A stretch of DNA of 64,000 nucleotides. Origin: Bryobacterales bacterium (GTDB lineage Bacteria > Acidobacteriota > Terriglobia > Bryobacterales > Bryobacteraceae). The notes under the pieces were generated by a model, which saw only the letters and a program-made list of their open reading frames with translations, did not search any database and was not told the DNA's origin. Within the stretch, counting starts at the first letter, position 1; every line of letters starts with the position of its first letter. Position numbers and translations under genes: made by a program. This document shows positions 35,149 through 44,186 of this stretch, piece after piece. The stretch lies in assembly GCA_016721425.1 (NCBI GenBank), contig JADKID010000011.1, positions 1 to 64,000 on the forward strand. Reading direction: 5' to 3'.

Positions 35149-37426
35149 GCTCCTGTCACCTCTTGGCGCATGCGTATGGCTCGCGCCATTTTTCTGCGTG
35201 CTGGCCGCTCCACCGTGGCGCGGCGTTGTGCGCGATGCGGCAGGTGGGGAACCGCTGGCGCAGGCGCGCGCGATGCTGCGGTGTGGCGAGGCCGAATCCG
35301 AAACACGAACGAATGCCGAGGGCCGGTTTGAGTTGGCCGGCGCCGCGGCCGGCTGCGCGTTGCGCGTCACGCTGGTGGGTTATCGGCCGCTGACTCTGGT
35401 GCTGGCGGAGGCGACGGAACTCGAGCTGGTATTGACACCGGATTCCCTGGCGAGGCGCGATTCCATCGATGTGGCGGCCGGTCCGTTTGAGGTCACACAG
35501 AGCGCCAGCGCGTCGGAGCGCACGCTGACCGGCACGGAACTGAAGAATCTGGCCGGCGTGCTGATGGATGATCCGCTGCGCGCGGTGCAATCACTGCCGG
35601 GCGTGGCGTCGTCGAACGATTACGTCGCGCAGTTTTCGGTGCGCGGCGCGCCGTTCGCGCGCATCGGCGTGTATCTGGATGGCGTGCTGCTCAACAGCCC
35701 GTTCCACACGGTGCAGGGCCAGGAGGATACAGGGTCGCTCGCCATCGTGAATGCGGATCTGATCGACGAGCTGGCCCTGCACGCCGGCGCGCCGCCGGTG
35801 GCGTATCCGGATCGCTCGGCGGCGGCGCTGGATCTGCGGCTCAGGGAAGGCAGCCGCCAGGCGCCCTCGGTACGCTTCAACGCCGGGGTGGCCAGCGCGA
35901 GCGTTCTGGCGGAGGGGCCGCTGACGCGGGCGGAGAAGGGCTCGTGGCTGGTGGCGGTGCGGCGCAGCTACCTGCAATACCTGCTGCGGCGCAGCAGCGC
36001 GGCGGATTCCATGGCCTTCGGCTTCTTCGACGCGCAAGGCAAGCTGGCCTACGATCTCACGCGGCGGCACAACGTGTCGCTCAGTTTTTTCGATGGCAAC
36101 TCGGATCTGGACCGCACGCGGGCGCAGAGCACGCTGGGCATCAACGCCATCCTGACCGCCACCTATCACGTGAGCCTGGTGCAGGCGGCGTGGCGGTATG
36201 CGCCGTCGTCGAAGCTCATGCTGACCAACCGCGCGGCGTACATGCGGGAACGGGCGGACGCCGTGAACCCGCGCGAGTTGCCGCTGGGCGGCAGTGCGCA
36301 TCGCGAGTGGATCTGGAACACGTCGCTTGTGTGGAATTGGCGGGCCAACGCGCCGCTACAGGCTGGGGGCTCGTTCCGGCGCATTGGGGAGGACGGATTC
36401 TCGGCGCGCTACAACTTCAACCCGCTGGCGGTGCGGCGGCGGGATGGATGGAGCGGCACGGGCCTGCGCGGCGGCGGCTTTGTGGAGCAGGGCTGGAGCC
36501 GCGGGCCGCTGACGCTCACCGCCGGCGCGCGCTTCGACGGCTTCACGCTGGCAGGGCCGCCGGCCATCTCGCCGCACGCCTCCGCGATGCTGCGCGTGGC
36601 GCCGCGCACGCGGCTGCAACTGGCGTGGAGCCAGGCGGTGCAGTACCCGGCGATGATGCCGCTGCTGATCCAGAACATGGGTGATCCGCGGCTGCTGCCC
36701 GAGCGCGCCAACCACACCATCGCGGCGCTGGAGCAGCAGTTGAACGACCGGACGCGGATTCGCGCCGAGGTCTTCTACCGTGCCGATCGAGATCTGATCA
36801 CGCAGCCGCTGCTGGAGCCGCGGATGCTGGCCAACGGGCAGATCTTCGCGCCGCCGCTGAATCCGCTGTATGGCAACACGGTGCGCGGCTCGGCGCGCGG
36901 GGTGGAGGTGTTTTTACAGCGCCGCACGGCCAACCGGCTGAGCGGCTGGGTGTCTTATGCCTATGCGCGGACGTGGCTGCGCGATGGCATTACCGGCGCC
37001 GCCTATGCGGCCGATAGCGAGCAGCGGCACACGATGAATGCCTACGCCAGCTATCGCTTGCGGCCGAGCGTGAACGTGAGCGCCCGGTACAGCTACGGCA
37101 CCAATTTCCCGATCCCAGGATTTCTACGCGAGGGACCGAATGCCACGTACTTCCTGGCGACGCAGCGGAATCAACTGCGGCTGCCGGCGTATCAGCGCGG
37201 CGATGTGCGGCTGAACAAATCCTTCCAGTGGCAGCACTGGCGCGGCGTGTTGTTTGTGGAGCTGCTGAACTTCACCAACCACGCCAACCGCACCTACGAT
37301 TCGTTCAGCGGGTACAACGCGCGCACGGCGCAGGCGTTTCCCAATTTCACAAAGCTGTTTCCGATTGTTCCGGCGGCGGGAGTGATGTTGGAATGGAACG
37401 GCCCGCCGGTGAGGGCGGGCCGTTAG
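35114..37426 (+). CDS. TonB-dependent outer-membrane receptor with carboxypeptidase-like domain
   Basis: A 770-residue outer-membrane protein. A signal sequence (LLSPLGACVWLAPFFCVLAA) precedes a carboxypeptidase-regulatory-like domain (GVVRDAAGGEPLAQARAMLR, FELAGAAAGCALRVTLVGYR). The plug domain is at about residues 130-240 (AVQSLPGVASSNDYVAQFSV, IGVYLDGVLLNSPFHTVQG). The barrel follows, with many Tyr/Arg-rich strands, ending FTKLFPIVPAAGVMLEWN. The ligand is unknown. Its ATG lies inside the STAS gene, 35 bases before that gene ends, suggesting coupled expression of a regulator and a receptor. The final codons form a stable hairpin (37398-37423). Confidence 0.88.
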   Translation: MMRQRRSAVSNRLLSPLGACVWLAPFFCVLAAPPWRGVVRDAAGGEPLAQARAMLRCGEAESETRTNAEGRFELAGAAAGCALRVTLVGYRPLTLVLAEATELELVLTPDSLARRDSIDVAAGPFEVTQSASASERTLTGTELKNLAGVLMDDPLRAVQSLPGVASSNDYVAQFSVRGAPFARIGVYLDGVLLNSPFHTVQGQEDTGSLAIVNADLIDELALHAGAPPVAYPDRSAAALDLRLREGSRQAPSVRFNAGVASASVLAEGPLTRAEKGSWLVAVRRSYLQYLLRRSSAADSMAFGFFDAQGKLAYDLTRRHNVSLSFFDGNSDLDRTRAQSTLGINAILTATYHVSLVQAAWRYAPSSKLMLTNRAAYMRERADAVNPRELPLGGSAHREWIWNTSLVWNWRANAPLQAGGSFRRIGEDGFSARYNFNPLAVRRRDGWSGTGLRGGGFVEQGWSRGPLTLTAGARFDGFTLAGPPAISPHASAMLRVAPRTRLQLAWSQAVQYPAMMPLLIQNMGDPRLLPERANHTIAALEQQLNDRTRIRAEVFYRADRDLITQPLLEPRMLANGQIFAPPLNPLYGNTVRGSARGVEVFLQRRTANRLSGWVSYAYARTWLRDGITGAAYAADSEQRHTMNAYASYRLRPSVNVSARYSYGTNFPIPGFLREGPNATYFLATQRNQLRLPAYQRGDVRLNKSFQWQHWRGVLFVELLNFTNHANRTYDSFSGYNARTAQAFPNFTKLFPIVPAAGVMLEWNGPPVRAGR
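37398..37423 (+). terminator. hairpin in the last codons of the TonB receptor gene
   Basis: A 10-bp stem ACGGCCCGCC / GGCGGGCCGT with a GGTGAG loop lies immediately before TAG 37424-37426. There is no U-tract after it, so it may be a Rho-type or bidirectional stop; the convergent MFS gene ends 22 bases further right. Confidence 0.5.
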
Positions 37427-37447
37427 CGGAGCGGGTTGTGAGCGGGT

Positions 37448-38572
37448 CTACAGAGCGAAGCTGACGGCGGCCATGATGAGCGAGGCCACGGGGAGCAGCA
37501 GCAGCGCCTTCTTCAGGCCCTTGGGATCGTCGCCGGCGATGCCGCCAATGATGGGCGAGCTGATCACCAGGCCAAACCAGCCGGCGGTGAGAGCGATGCC
37601 GGTGGCCGTGGCGGCCATGGCGGTAAAGCGCGCGCCGACGATGGCCAGCGTGGTGGGGAACACCGGGGCCATGGCGAGGCCGGCCAGAAACACCAGGCCC
37701 TGCGCCATGCCGGCGCTGGAGGTCTGGAGCATCGCATAGGTGGTGACGGCCATCAGGAGCGCGGAACCAAGCAGGACGCGTTCCGGAGTGACGCTGCTGA
37801 GGATGGGCGAGACGGCGACGCGGCCCACCAGCAGGCCGAGCGCGAAGCCCAGCGAGAGGATGGTGAGGGCCTTGTTCTCTGTGAGGCCCTGGGCGATGAG
37901 GTGGCGCACCAGCCAGTTCCACACGCCCACTTCGCAGGCGACATAGAGGAAGAGGGTGAGTGCCAGCAGCATCAGCGAGGGCTGCGTGATGAGGTCGCCC
38001 ACGGCGGAGCCCTGGAAGCTGACCGAGCCCTTGGGCGCCGGCATGGCCGTCACCGTGCTGAAGGCCAGCGTGGCGGCCGTGATGGTGGCGGCGAAGAGCA
38101 GCAGCTTGGAGGAGTTGTTCTGGAAGATGCGGGCGGCGACGAGCGGCGTGACCAATCCGCCGAGACCGAAGAAGAGGTTGAGGATGTTGAAGACGCCGGC
38201 TGTGGAGATGGCGGCGATGGCGATGAACGGCGGCAGGCCGTTGGCGCCGTTGACGATGGCGCCGCCGCCGATGCCGAGCATCAGCATGAGCCCGGCGATC
38301 ATGCCGTAGCCCTTGGCGGTCTTCAGGCCCAGCAGAGCCATGGCCACAAGCGCCAGGCCCAACAGCAGGCCGGCCTTGACGCCTTGCATATCCATCAAAG
38401 GACCGGCAAAGAAGGAGCCGATCATCAGGCCGATGGCCTGAGTCATGGCGATGCTGCCGTTCTGTTTGGGGGAGAGGGAGAACTTCTTGGAGAGGTCGGG
38501 CAGGATGGTGCCCAACATGGCGGCGATCATTCCGTAGACGAAGATCGCGAGAATCGCGGCGACAATGAGCAT
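37448..38572 (-). CDS. MFS transporter
   Basis: A 374-residue integral membrane protein with about 10-12 hydrophobic segments. The N-terminal half begins MLIVAAILAIFVYGMIAAML, with the loop LPDLSKKFSLSPKQNGSIAM, and LMIGSFFAGPLMDMQGVKAG is the MFS motif-A region. The length suits a sugar or small organic solute transporter related to FucP-like proteins, but I cannot name the substrate. It lies alone between the convergent TonB receptor gene and the phosphatase gene on the same strand, about 55 bases away. Confidence 0.85.
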   Translation of the reverse strand: MLIVAAILAIFVYGMIAAMLGTILPDLSKKFSLSPKQNGSIAMTQAIGLMIGSFFAGPLMDMQGVKAGLLLGLALVAMALLGLKTAKGYGMIAGLMLMLGIGGGAIVNGANGLPPFIAIAAISTAGVFNILNLFFGLGGLVTPLVAARIFQNNSSKLLLFAATITAATLAFSTVTAMPAPKGSVSFQGSAVGDLITQPSLMLLALTLFLYVACEVGVWNWLVRHLIAQGLTENKALTILSLGFALGLLVGRVAVSPILSSVTPERVLLGSALLMAVTTYAMLQTSSAGMAQGLVFLAGLAMAPVFPTTLAIVGARFTAMAATATGIALTAGWFGLVISSPIIGGIAGDDPKGLKKALLLLPVASLIMAAVSFAL

Positions 38573-38627
38573 AGCTTTAGAAGGCTATCAGATTGCGCCG
38601 CGATGCGGCTAGTGTGCCCTGCGACAG

Positions 38628-40127
38628 CTATTTGACAAGGGCTTCGTTCAACACGCGCCCGTTGGCGCCGCTGGGGACTTCGATTTCGAGCAGCGTGGAG
38701 AGCGTGGGCGCGATGTCGTTGACAGCGGCGCGCTCGTTGTACTTGCCCGCTTTGAACCAGGGACCGAGGAAGATCACCGGAACGTGGGAATCGTAGTTCC
38801 AGGGTGTGCCGTGCGAGGTGCCCTTGGCCTCGAACAGCCAGTAGGGCTCCGGCACGATGAAGAGATCCGAGGCGCGCTGATAGAAGAAGCCGTTCTGGAC
38901 CCGGCGGCCTACGAAGTCATTCAAGGCCTGACCGCGCCGCAACTCTTCGCGCGTGAAGACACGGGCGATGTGGGGCAGCTGGCGGACCGCTTGAGCGGCC
39001 AGTTGCTGCACCTCTTCGAGCTCCAGTTTGCTGTCCAGGATCAGCTTGTGATTGAGATAGGGGCTGGGACCGCTCTTGCCGAGAATCCATTCGGCTTCGC
39101 CGTACTTGTCGCTAAGGGCTTTCTGGATGGAATCCAACACGACCCTCTCTGTCATGCGCCCACCCGGCATGCGGCGCGCCTGCATCACTTCGGGCAGCGG
39201 CGCGACGCCGTGATCGGCCGTCAACACCACGAGCACATTCTGCATGCCCAGCCGTTTGTCCAGAAAGTCGAAGAACCTCGCCAGTACCTTGTCCGTGCGG
39301 ATGGAGATCTCTTTGACCTCCGGCGAATCCGGGCCCTTGGCGTGGCCGATGGTGTCGTTGACGGAGAAGCTGACGGAGAGGAGATCGGTGCCGCCGTTGC
39401 GGCCGAGGTTTTCGCCCTCGATGGCGGCCTCGGCGAAGAGCTCCACGATGTCGTTGCCGTACTGGGAATCGGAGAGCTTGCCGTAGTCCATCGTGCCCTT
39501 CCACTGGTCGATGGCCTTCTTCTCGTTAAAGGTTTTTGCCCATGCGGGGAGCTCAGGGAAGTAGAAGGTGGAGCTGACGAAATTGCCGGAGTTCTTATCC
39601 AGCCAGTAGGCGCCATCGGCCATGCGGCCGGCGGGCAGGATGGCACTGCGATCTTTGATGGAGAGGCCCACCACCTTGGAGACGCCCTTGCCGCTCATCT
39701 TGAGCTCGTCGCCGACTGTGGAGACCAGCAGGTTGCGCGGGGATGCGCCCTGGCGGCCGGCGACGCCCAGCGTGGTGACCGTGTCGTCGCTGACGCTGGT
39801 GATCTGCTTGCCGGTTTTGCGGTCATACCACTCATTGCCGACAATGCCGCTGGCGGCGGGCAGGGCTCCGCTCAACACGGTGGAGTGTCCCACGGCGGTC
39901 ACCGTGGGGAAGTGCTCGTAGTGGGCGTTGGTGAAGACGGCGCCCTTTTCGGCGAGGCGCTTGAGGCCGCCGGTGTAGTCGGCGCGAAAGCGCCACAGAT
40001 AGTCGGCGCGGAACTGGTCCACGACGATCATGACGACGAGCTTGGGTTTGGGCGCGGGCGCAGGCCTGGTTTGTGCCGCGCAAATGAAAGTGGCGGCGCC
40101 CATCGCCGCCAGGATCAGTTTGTTCAT
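38628..40127 (-). CDS. exported alkaline phosphatase of the PafA/type I phosphodiesterase superfamily
   Basis: A 499-residue protein. A signal peptide (KLILAAMGAATFICAAQ) is followed by KPKLVVMIVVDQFRADYLWR, whose aspartate binds metal. HYEHFPTVTAVGHSTVLSGALPAASGIVGNEWYD contains the threonine nucleophile region. DTIGHAKGPDSPEVKEIS and VVLTADHGVAPLPEVMQARR supply the remaining metal ligands. This pattern matches calcium/zinc PafA-type alkaline phosphatases, common in Bacteroidetes and Acidobacteria. It probably hydrolyses phosphate monoesters in the periplasm. It is last in an operon with a DUF4920 gene, a cytochrome gene and a TPR gene, the gaps being 6 bases or less for the first two. Confidence 0.9.
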   Translation of the reverse strand: MNKLILAAMGAATFICAAQTRPAPAPKPKLVVMIVVDQFRADYLWRFRADYTGGLKRLAEKGAVFTNAHYEHFPTVTAVGHSTVLSGALPAASGIVGNEWYDRKTGKQITSVSDDTVTTLGVAGRQGASPRNLLVSTVGDELKMSGKGVSKVVGLSIKDRSAILPAGRMADGAYWLDKNSGNFVSSTFYFPELPAWAKTFNEKKAIDQWKGTMDYGKLSDSQYGNDIVELFAEAAIEGENLGRNGGTDLLSVSFSVNDTIGHAKGPDSPEVKEISIRTDKVLARFFDFLDKRLGMQNVLVVLTADHGVAPLPEVMQARRMPGGRMTERVVLDSIQKALSDKYGEAEWILGKSGPSPYLNHKLILDSKLELEEVQQLAAQAVRQLPHIARVFTREELRRGQALNDFVGRRVQNGFFYQRASDLFIVPEPYWLFEAKGTSHGTPWNYDSHVPVIFLGPWFKAGKYNERAAVNDIAPTLSTLLEIEVPSGANGRVLNEALVK

Positions 40128-40133
40128 GAATCT

Positions 40134-40583
40134 CTATTCGATGACCGCGCCGGTGCCCTTGAGCTGGTAGATGGTGACGGGGCCGGTGATGCTGGCCGGG
40201 TTGAACGTCTTCTTGTTCTCTTCCGCCTCATGCTTGGCCTGCTCGATGGCCTGTTCCTTGGTCATCTCGATCTTGGCGAGCGTGCCCTCGGCAGTGGCGA
40301 TCTTGCCGACTGATTCCTTGGGGAACACGATCTCGCCGTCCTTGACCTTGATCTTCAGGCTCGCCTTGGTGGCGGGATCCACCAGCATCATCCAGCAGCC
40401 CATGGCCTGACAGACTTCGGTGATCTTGCCCTTCACCTGGAGCGTTTTACCGACGTAATCGGCCGGCTTTGCGCTGATGTCGGCGATGGACGTCTGCGTC
40501 TTCAGCGTGAGCGGCTTACCGAGAGGGTTGCCTGCCGCGAGACAAAGCGCGGCGGCCAGGAGGAGAGAGAGTGCAAACTTCAT
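40134..40583 (-). CDS. exported DUF4920-type OB-fold protein
   Basis: A 149-residue protein with a signal peptide (FALSLLLAAALCLAAG). The rest is small and beta-rich: DISAKPADYVGKTLQVKGKITEVCQAMGCWMMLVDPATKASLKIKVKDG fits a DUF4920 or OB-fold domain, in which the Cys-x-x-x-Gly-Cys-Trp cluster is conserved. A linker with a helical Glu/Lys segment (KEQAIEQAKHEAEENKK) follows. Similar domains occur in periplasmic proteins near cytochromes and may bind metal or haem. It lies 5 bases after the five-haem cytochrome and 6 bases before the phosphatase. Confidence 0.8.
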   Translation of the reverse strand: MKFALSLLLAAALCLAAGNPLGKPLTLKTQTSIADISAKPADYVGKTLQVKGKITEVCQAMGCWMMLVDPATKASLKIKVKDGEIVFPKESVGKIATAEGTLAKIEMTKEQAIEQAKHEAEENKKTFNPASITGPVTIYQLKGTGAVIE

Positions 40584-40588
40584 GTTTC

Positions 40589-40966
40589 CTATTGTCCCAA
40601 TTCATGGCACAAATTACACGCCAGGCTCGCCTGCCGGTCCTGGTGGCAATCCATGCAGGCCTGCATGGTGACGTCGGGGCGCTTCACCGGCAGGTCCAGC
40701 TGGGCGGCGGCGCCGTGACATTCGGCGCAGGTGAGGCCGGCGCGGGCGTGGGCTGCGTGGCCGAAAATGACGTAGCTCTTGAGGCGGGGGAGGCGCTGAA
40801 CAGGCGCGGGCTGTGCGTGGCAGGGTTGGCACTGGGCGGCGGTGGGCAGGCCCGCGCGGGCGCTCTTCACCGCTCCGGGGTGGCAGACCACGCACGGCCG
40901 TTTCAGCCCGGCGTGGCGCTGATGACTGAAAGGTGCGGGCGCGGCGGCGCAGGCGAGGCCGGCCAC
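40589..40966 (-). CDS. small five-haem c-type cytochrome
   Basis: About 126 residues with five haem motifs: CVVCH, CQPCH, CAECH, CMDCH and CNLCH. Extra histidines (FSHQRHAG, FGHAAHARAG) look like distal ligands of a cytochrome c3/c7-type fold. The start is unclear: GTG 40966 gives a short hydrophobic lead (AGLACAAAPAPFS), while the open frame upstream reads APRAACLWLAVAGLACAAAP, a better signal peptide that would need a CTG near 40991 overlapping the upstream TPR gene stop. It should be a periplasmic electron carrier. The gene follows the TPR gene and precedes the DUF4920 gene in one operon. Confidence 0.88.
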   Translation of the reverse strand: MAGLACAAAPAPFSHQRHAGLKRPCVVCHPGAVKSARAGLPTAAQCQPCHAQPAPVQRLPRLKSYVIFGHAAHARAGLTCAECHGAAAQLDLPVKRPDVTMQACMDCHQDRQASLACNLCHELGQ

Positions 40967-40998
40967 GGCCAGCCAGAGACAAGCGGCCCGCGGCGCGC

Positions 40999-43053
40999 TC
41001 AGTTCTTTTTGCCGGCGCCCATTTCCTTGGCCTGCCGGACCTTGGCGCTATCCAGCTTCTTCTGGATCTTGGCCATCTCGCTGGGATCCAGGTCGCTGGG
41101 GGCGCTGGCGTGCATCTCCTGCACGGCGCGTTCCCACTGGGCGATGGCTTCCTTGATTTTGCTCTGGCTGTTGTAGACGTCGCCGAGATGATCATGCACG
41201 GTGGCGTCGCGGCCGCTGCGGGCGATGGACTGGCGGAGGTTCTCGGCGGCGTCATCCAGCCGGTTGAGCCGGAAGTACACCCAGCCGAGGCTATCGAGGA
41301 AGGCGCCGTTGCCGGGCTCCATGGAGACCGCCTTCTGCACCATCTCCAACGCTTCCGGCAGGCGCACGTTGCGGTCCGCCAGCATGTAGCCCAGATAGTT
41401 GAGCGCCGAGGCGCTTTGCGGATTCAGCTTCAGCGCCAGGCGGAACTGCTCTTCGGCGAGATCATACTTCTTCATCCGCTCGTACATGGCGCCGCGCAGG
41501 AAGTAGATGTTCTCTTTCTCCTCGTCGGTTTTGGAGAGCTTGTCGGCTTCGTCGATGGCCTTGGCCATTTCGGCGAAGGTCTTGGACTTTTCGTGGATCT
41601 GGGCGATGGAGATCCAGGTTTCGCGATCGCCCTTGCCGTCGAGCATGGATTTCAGGATGGCTTCCGCCTCCTTGAAATGGCTGAGATCGGAGTGTACGTT
41701 GGCGACCACGGTCTTGACGATACGGTCGTTCGGATACTTGGCGAGGGCGGCCTTGGATTCCTTCTCCGCCGCGGCGTAGTCCTTGCCGGCGCGCAGTGCG
41801 TCGATGATCTGGGCATAGGCGCGTCCGCCGGCCTCGGGGTCGAGTTCCACAATCTCGCGGAAGGTGGCCACGGCGCTGGCGGTCTGGTCCGTGAGGCGGT
41901 AGAGAATGCCCAGGCGCTCCAGGAGGATCATGCGGTTGCTCTTCTCGCTGATGCTATCGGGCTTCTTCGGCAGGGCGCCGAGGATCTCTTTCAGCCGCGC
42001 GATGGCGTCATTGGTCTTGCCCTGAGCCTCCAGCAGGCTCACTTCGTTGTACTGGATCTCCAGATTGTTCGGGTCCAGCTTGGTGGCGCGCTTGGCGAAC
42101 TCGTCGGCCTTGGCGAAATCACGCTTCTGACGGTAGATCTGCGAGAGACGCAGGACGGCCAGCAGATCGTTGGAATCTTCGGTTGCCAACTCCTGGAAGA
42201 CGCCGGCTGCCTTATCCAGGTCGTCGCCGGCGAAGAGAGCCTGTGCATAGGCGCGCTTGAGATCGGGGTCCTTGTTCAGTTCGAGCGCCCGGCCGTAGGT
42301 CTCGGCGGCGGCCTTGTAGTCTTTGAGCTGCTCGTAGGCGGCGGCCAGCGCGGTGAGCGTGCGCAGGCTGGGATTCTTGTCGGCCACGCGCTTCAGCACC
42401 TGGCTGGCGCTGGTGGTGTCGCCGAGATCGGAGTAAACCATGGCCAGGCCGGTGAGGGCGTCCTCATTTTCCGGATCCATGGCGAGCGCCTTTTTGTAGG
42501 CCTTCTCGGAGGCGTTGGAGTTCTGCGCCAGCTTCTGCAGGCGGCCGAGCATGAGCCAGTTTTCGAGATCGCGGGGGGCCATCTCGCCGACCTTTTCATG
42601 TTGGGCGATGGCGAGCTTCAAAGCCTCGTCGTTGACGCGCGCCTGCTGGCCCTCGCCGCGGATACGCGCCGTGTAGAGCCGGCCGAGGATGCGGTGGCCA
42701 TTCACGTCGTCCGGATTGCGCTTGACCACCTCTTCAAACTCATTGACAGCGGAGCGGATCTGGCCGGATTGCAGGTAGAGCTCGGCCAGTTCCTGAGCGA
42801 GGCTGCCCGTCTCCGGGTCGTAGCGCATGGCGAGCTTGTAGTTATCAATCGCCTTGGTGACGTATTCGCCGCGTCCGCCGTACTGTGCCGCGAGCTCGGA
42901 ATAGAGGTGGCCCATCGCCGCGTGGTAGTACGCCGCCGATTTGCTTGGCTTGGGTTGCGGGGTGCCGGGGGACTGCGCAAAAGCAGAGGCCGCCGCCGTC
43001 GTCACCAGAACGAAAGCTCCGGCGAGCGGCAAAAGACGTGAATTCCAAATCAT
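40999..43053 (-). CDS. exported tetratricopeptide-repeat protein
   Basis: A 684-residue protein with a signal peptide (LLPLAGAFVLVTTAAASAFA) and about 14 TPR-like repeats starting near residue 40. Typical helices are GRGEYVTKAIDNYKLAMRYDP, GSLAQELAELYLQSG, NASEKAYKKALAMDPENEDA, KDYKAAAETYGRALELNKDP and SALNYLGYMLADRNVRLPEAL. It is periplasmic and probably a protein-interaction scaffold. It is first in the operon with the five-haem cytochrome, DUF4920 and phosphatase genes, and may recruit the others. No catalytic domain is visible. Confidence 0.9.
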   Translation of the reverse strand: MIWNSRLLPLAGAFVLVTTAAASAFAQSPGTPQPKPSKSAAYYHAAMGHLYSELAAQYGGRGEYVTKAIDNYKLAMRYDPETGSLAQELAELYLQSGQIRSAVNEFEEVVKRNPDDVNGHRILGRLYTARIRGEGQQARVNDEALKLAIAQHEKVGEMAPRDLENWLMLGRLQKLAQNSNASEKAYKKALAMDPENEDALTGLAMVYSDLGDTTSASQVLKRVADKNPSLRTLTALAAAYEQLKDYKAAAETYGRALELNKDPDLKRAYAQALFAGDDLDKAAGVFQELATEDSNDLLAVLRLSQIYRQKRDFAKADEFAKRATKLDPNNLEIQYNEVSLLEAQGKTNDAIARLKEILGALPKKPDSISEKSNRMILLERLGILYRLTDQTASAVATFREIVELDPEAGGRAYAQIIDALRAGKDYAAAEKESKAALAKYPNDRIVKTVVANVHSDLSHFKEAEAILKSMLDGKGDRETWISIAQIHEKSKTFAEMAKAIDEADKLSKTDEEKENIYFLRGAMYERMKKYDLAEEQFRLALKLNPQSASALNYLGYMLADRNVRLPEALEMVQKAVSMEPGNGAFLDSLGWVYFRLNRLDDAAENLRQSIARSGRDATVHDHLGDVYNSQSKIKEAIAQWERAVQEMHASAPSDLDPSEMAKIQKKLDSAKVRQAKEMGAGKKN

Positions 43054-43155
43054 AAAGATACACCCCCCGGGTTGTCGCCCAGGTACACTTCGAGCTGCGG
43101 ACTCTTACGTTCTCAACTATATCTGATGTTACGACGCGCCTTCGGGGTGCGCGGC

Positions 43156-43168
43156 TACACTGGAAAAT
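43156..43168 (+). promoter_or_regulatory. -10 box of a probable leaderless miaA transcript
   Basis: TACACT at 43156-43161 ends 7 bases before the GTG start of miaA. A transcript starting 6-8 bases downstream would begin at or next to the start codon. Confidence 0.5.
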
Positions 43169-44119
43169 GTGCGAACTGGCGGAATCCATCTTCTGATAGC
43201 CATCGCCGGGCCTACAGGATCGGGCAAGAGCGACCTCGCCATGGCGCTGGCGCGGCAGATTGGCGGCGAGATCGTCAACTGCGACTCGCTGCAAATCTAT
43301 CGAGGGATGGACATCGGCACAGCCAAGACGCCCGTGGCCGAGCGCGGCGGCATTCCGCACCATCTGCTGGACCTGCTGGCGCCGGACCAGGTGTTCAATG
43401 CAGGCGACTACGCGGCGCTGGCGCGTCCGCTGCTGCGGCAGATTGCGGAGCGGGGCTCCGTGCCGGTAGTGGTGGGGGGCACCGGATTCTACCTGCGGGC
43501 GCTGCTGGACGGCCTGGCCGAGGGGCCCAAGCGCGACGACGCGCTACGGCAGGATCTGGCGAGGCGTGAGGAGCGGCGCCAGGGCGCGCTCCACCGGATT
43601 TTGCAGCGTCTGGATGGCGCGGTGGCCGCGCGCATTCACGCCAACGACCACAACAAGCTGATCCGCGCCATCGAGATCTGCCTGCTGGCACGCCGCCCGG
43701 CCACGGAGGTTTTCGGAGAGGGCCGCGCGCCGCTGGAGGGATTTCACGCTCTGAAAATGGTGCTCAACCCGCCACGCGCCGAGCTGCACGCCCGGATCGC
43801 GATCCGAACGCGCGCCATGTTTGACGCAGGGCTGGTGGAGGAGGTGCGGGGGTTGCTGCGCACTGGAGTGCCGAAAGACGCCAAGGCATTCGAGTCCATT
43901 GGGTACAAACAAGCGCTGGCTGAGTTGGACGGGACCCTCACCCGGGAGCAAGCGATAGAGCTAACCACCATCGCCACGCGGCAATATGCCAAACGGCAGG
44001 TGACGTGGTATCGGCAGGAGGCTAACATCCATTGGCTCAGCGGCTTTGGGGGAGATGAGGGCGTGAGGGCCGAGGCGAAGAGTCTAATAGATTCATATTA
44101 CACCACCCCAAGGTTGTAA
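43169..44119 (+). CDS. miaA: tRNA dimethylallyltransferase
   Basis: A 316-residue MiaA. The P-loop is IAIAGPTGSGKSDLAMALA near residue 12. It is followed by GGEIVNCDSLQIYRGMDIGTAKT with the catalytic aspartate, VPVVVGGTGFYLRALLDGL, the swinging domain, and NDHNKLIRAIEI. The tRNA-binding C-terminal part has AFESIGYKQALAELDG and TRQYAKRQVTWYRQ. It adds a dimethylallyl group to A37 of tRNAs reading UNN codons. GTG 43169 starts it. The usual neighbour hfq is absent. Confidence 0.96.
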   Translation: MRTGGIHLLIAIAGPTGSGKSDLAMALARQIGGEIVNCDSLQIYRGMDIGTAKTPVAERGGIPHHLLDLLAPDQVFNAGDYAALARPLLRQIAERGSVPVVVGGTGFYLRALLDGLAEGPKRDDALRQDLARREERRQGALHRILQRLDGAVAARIHANDHNKLIRAIEICLLARRPATEVFGEGRAPLEGFHALKMVLNPPRAELHARIAIRTRAMFDAGLVEEVRGLLRTGVPKDAKAFESIGYKQALAELDGTLTREQAIELTTIATRQYAKRQVTWYRQEANIHWLSGFGGDEGVRAEAKSLIDSYYTTPRL

Positions 44120-44124
44120 ATTCT

Positions 44125-44182
44125 TTGCCTGGGACTTGCTATAAGCCCGCCATATGGGTTTATAATCGAAATCAGGAGAGTC
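44125..44182 (+). promoter_or_regulatory. promoter and ribosome-binding site of the small secreted protein
   Basis: TATAAT (44161-44166) is a consensus -10; TTGCTA (44136-44141) is a -35 candidate with a long 19-base spacer. AGGAG (44174-44178) precedes the ATG at 44187. This is one of the few conventional promoter-leader arrangements in this part of the window. Confidence 0.6.
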
Positions 44183-44186
44183 CACG

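Noticed and set aside
40933..43041. 702-codon plus-strand ORF opposite the TPR gene
   Set aside because: Antisense shadow; the TPR protein on the minus strand has a signal peptide and repeats, and the opposite frame shows only low-complexity Gly/Leu/Val composition.
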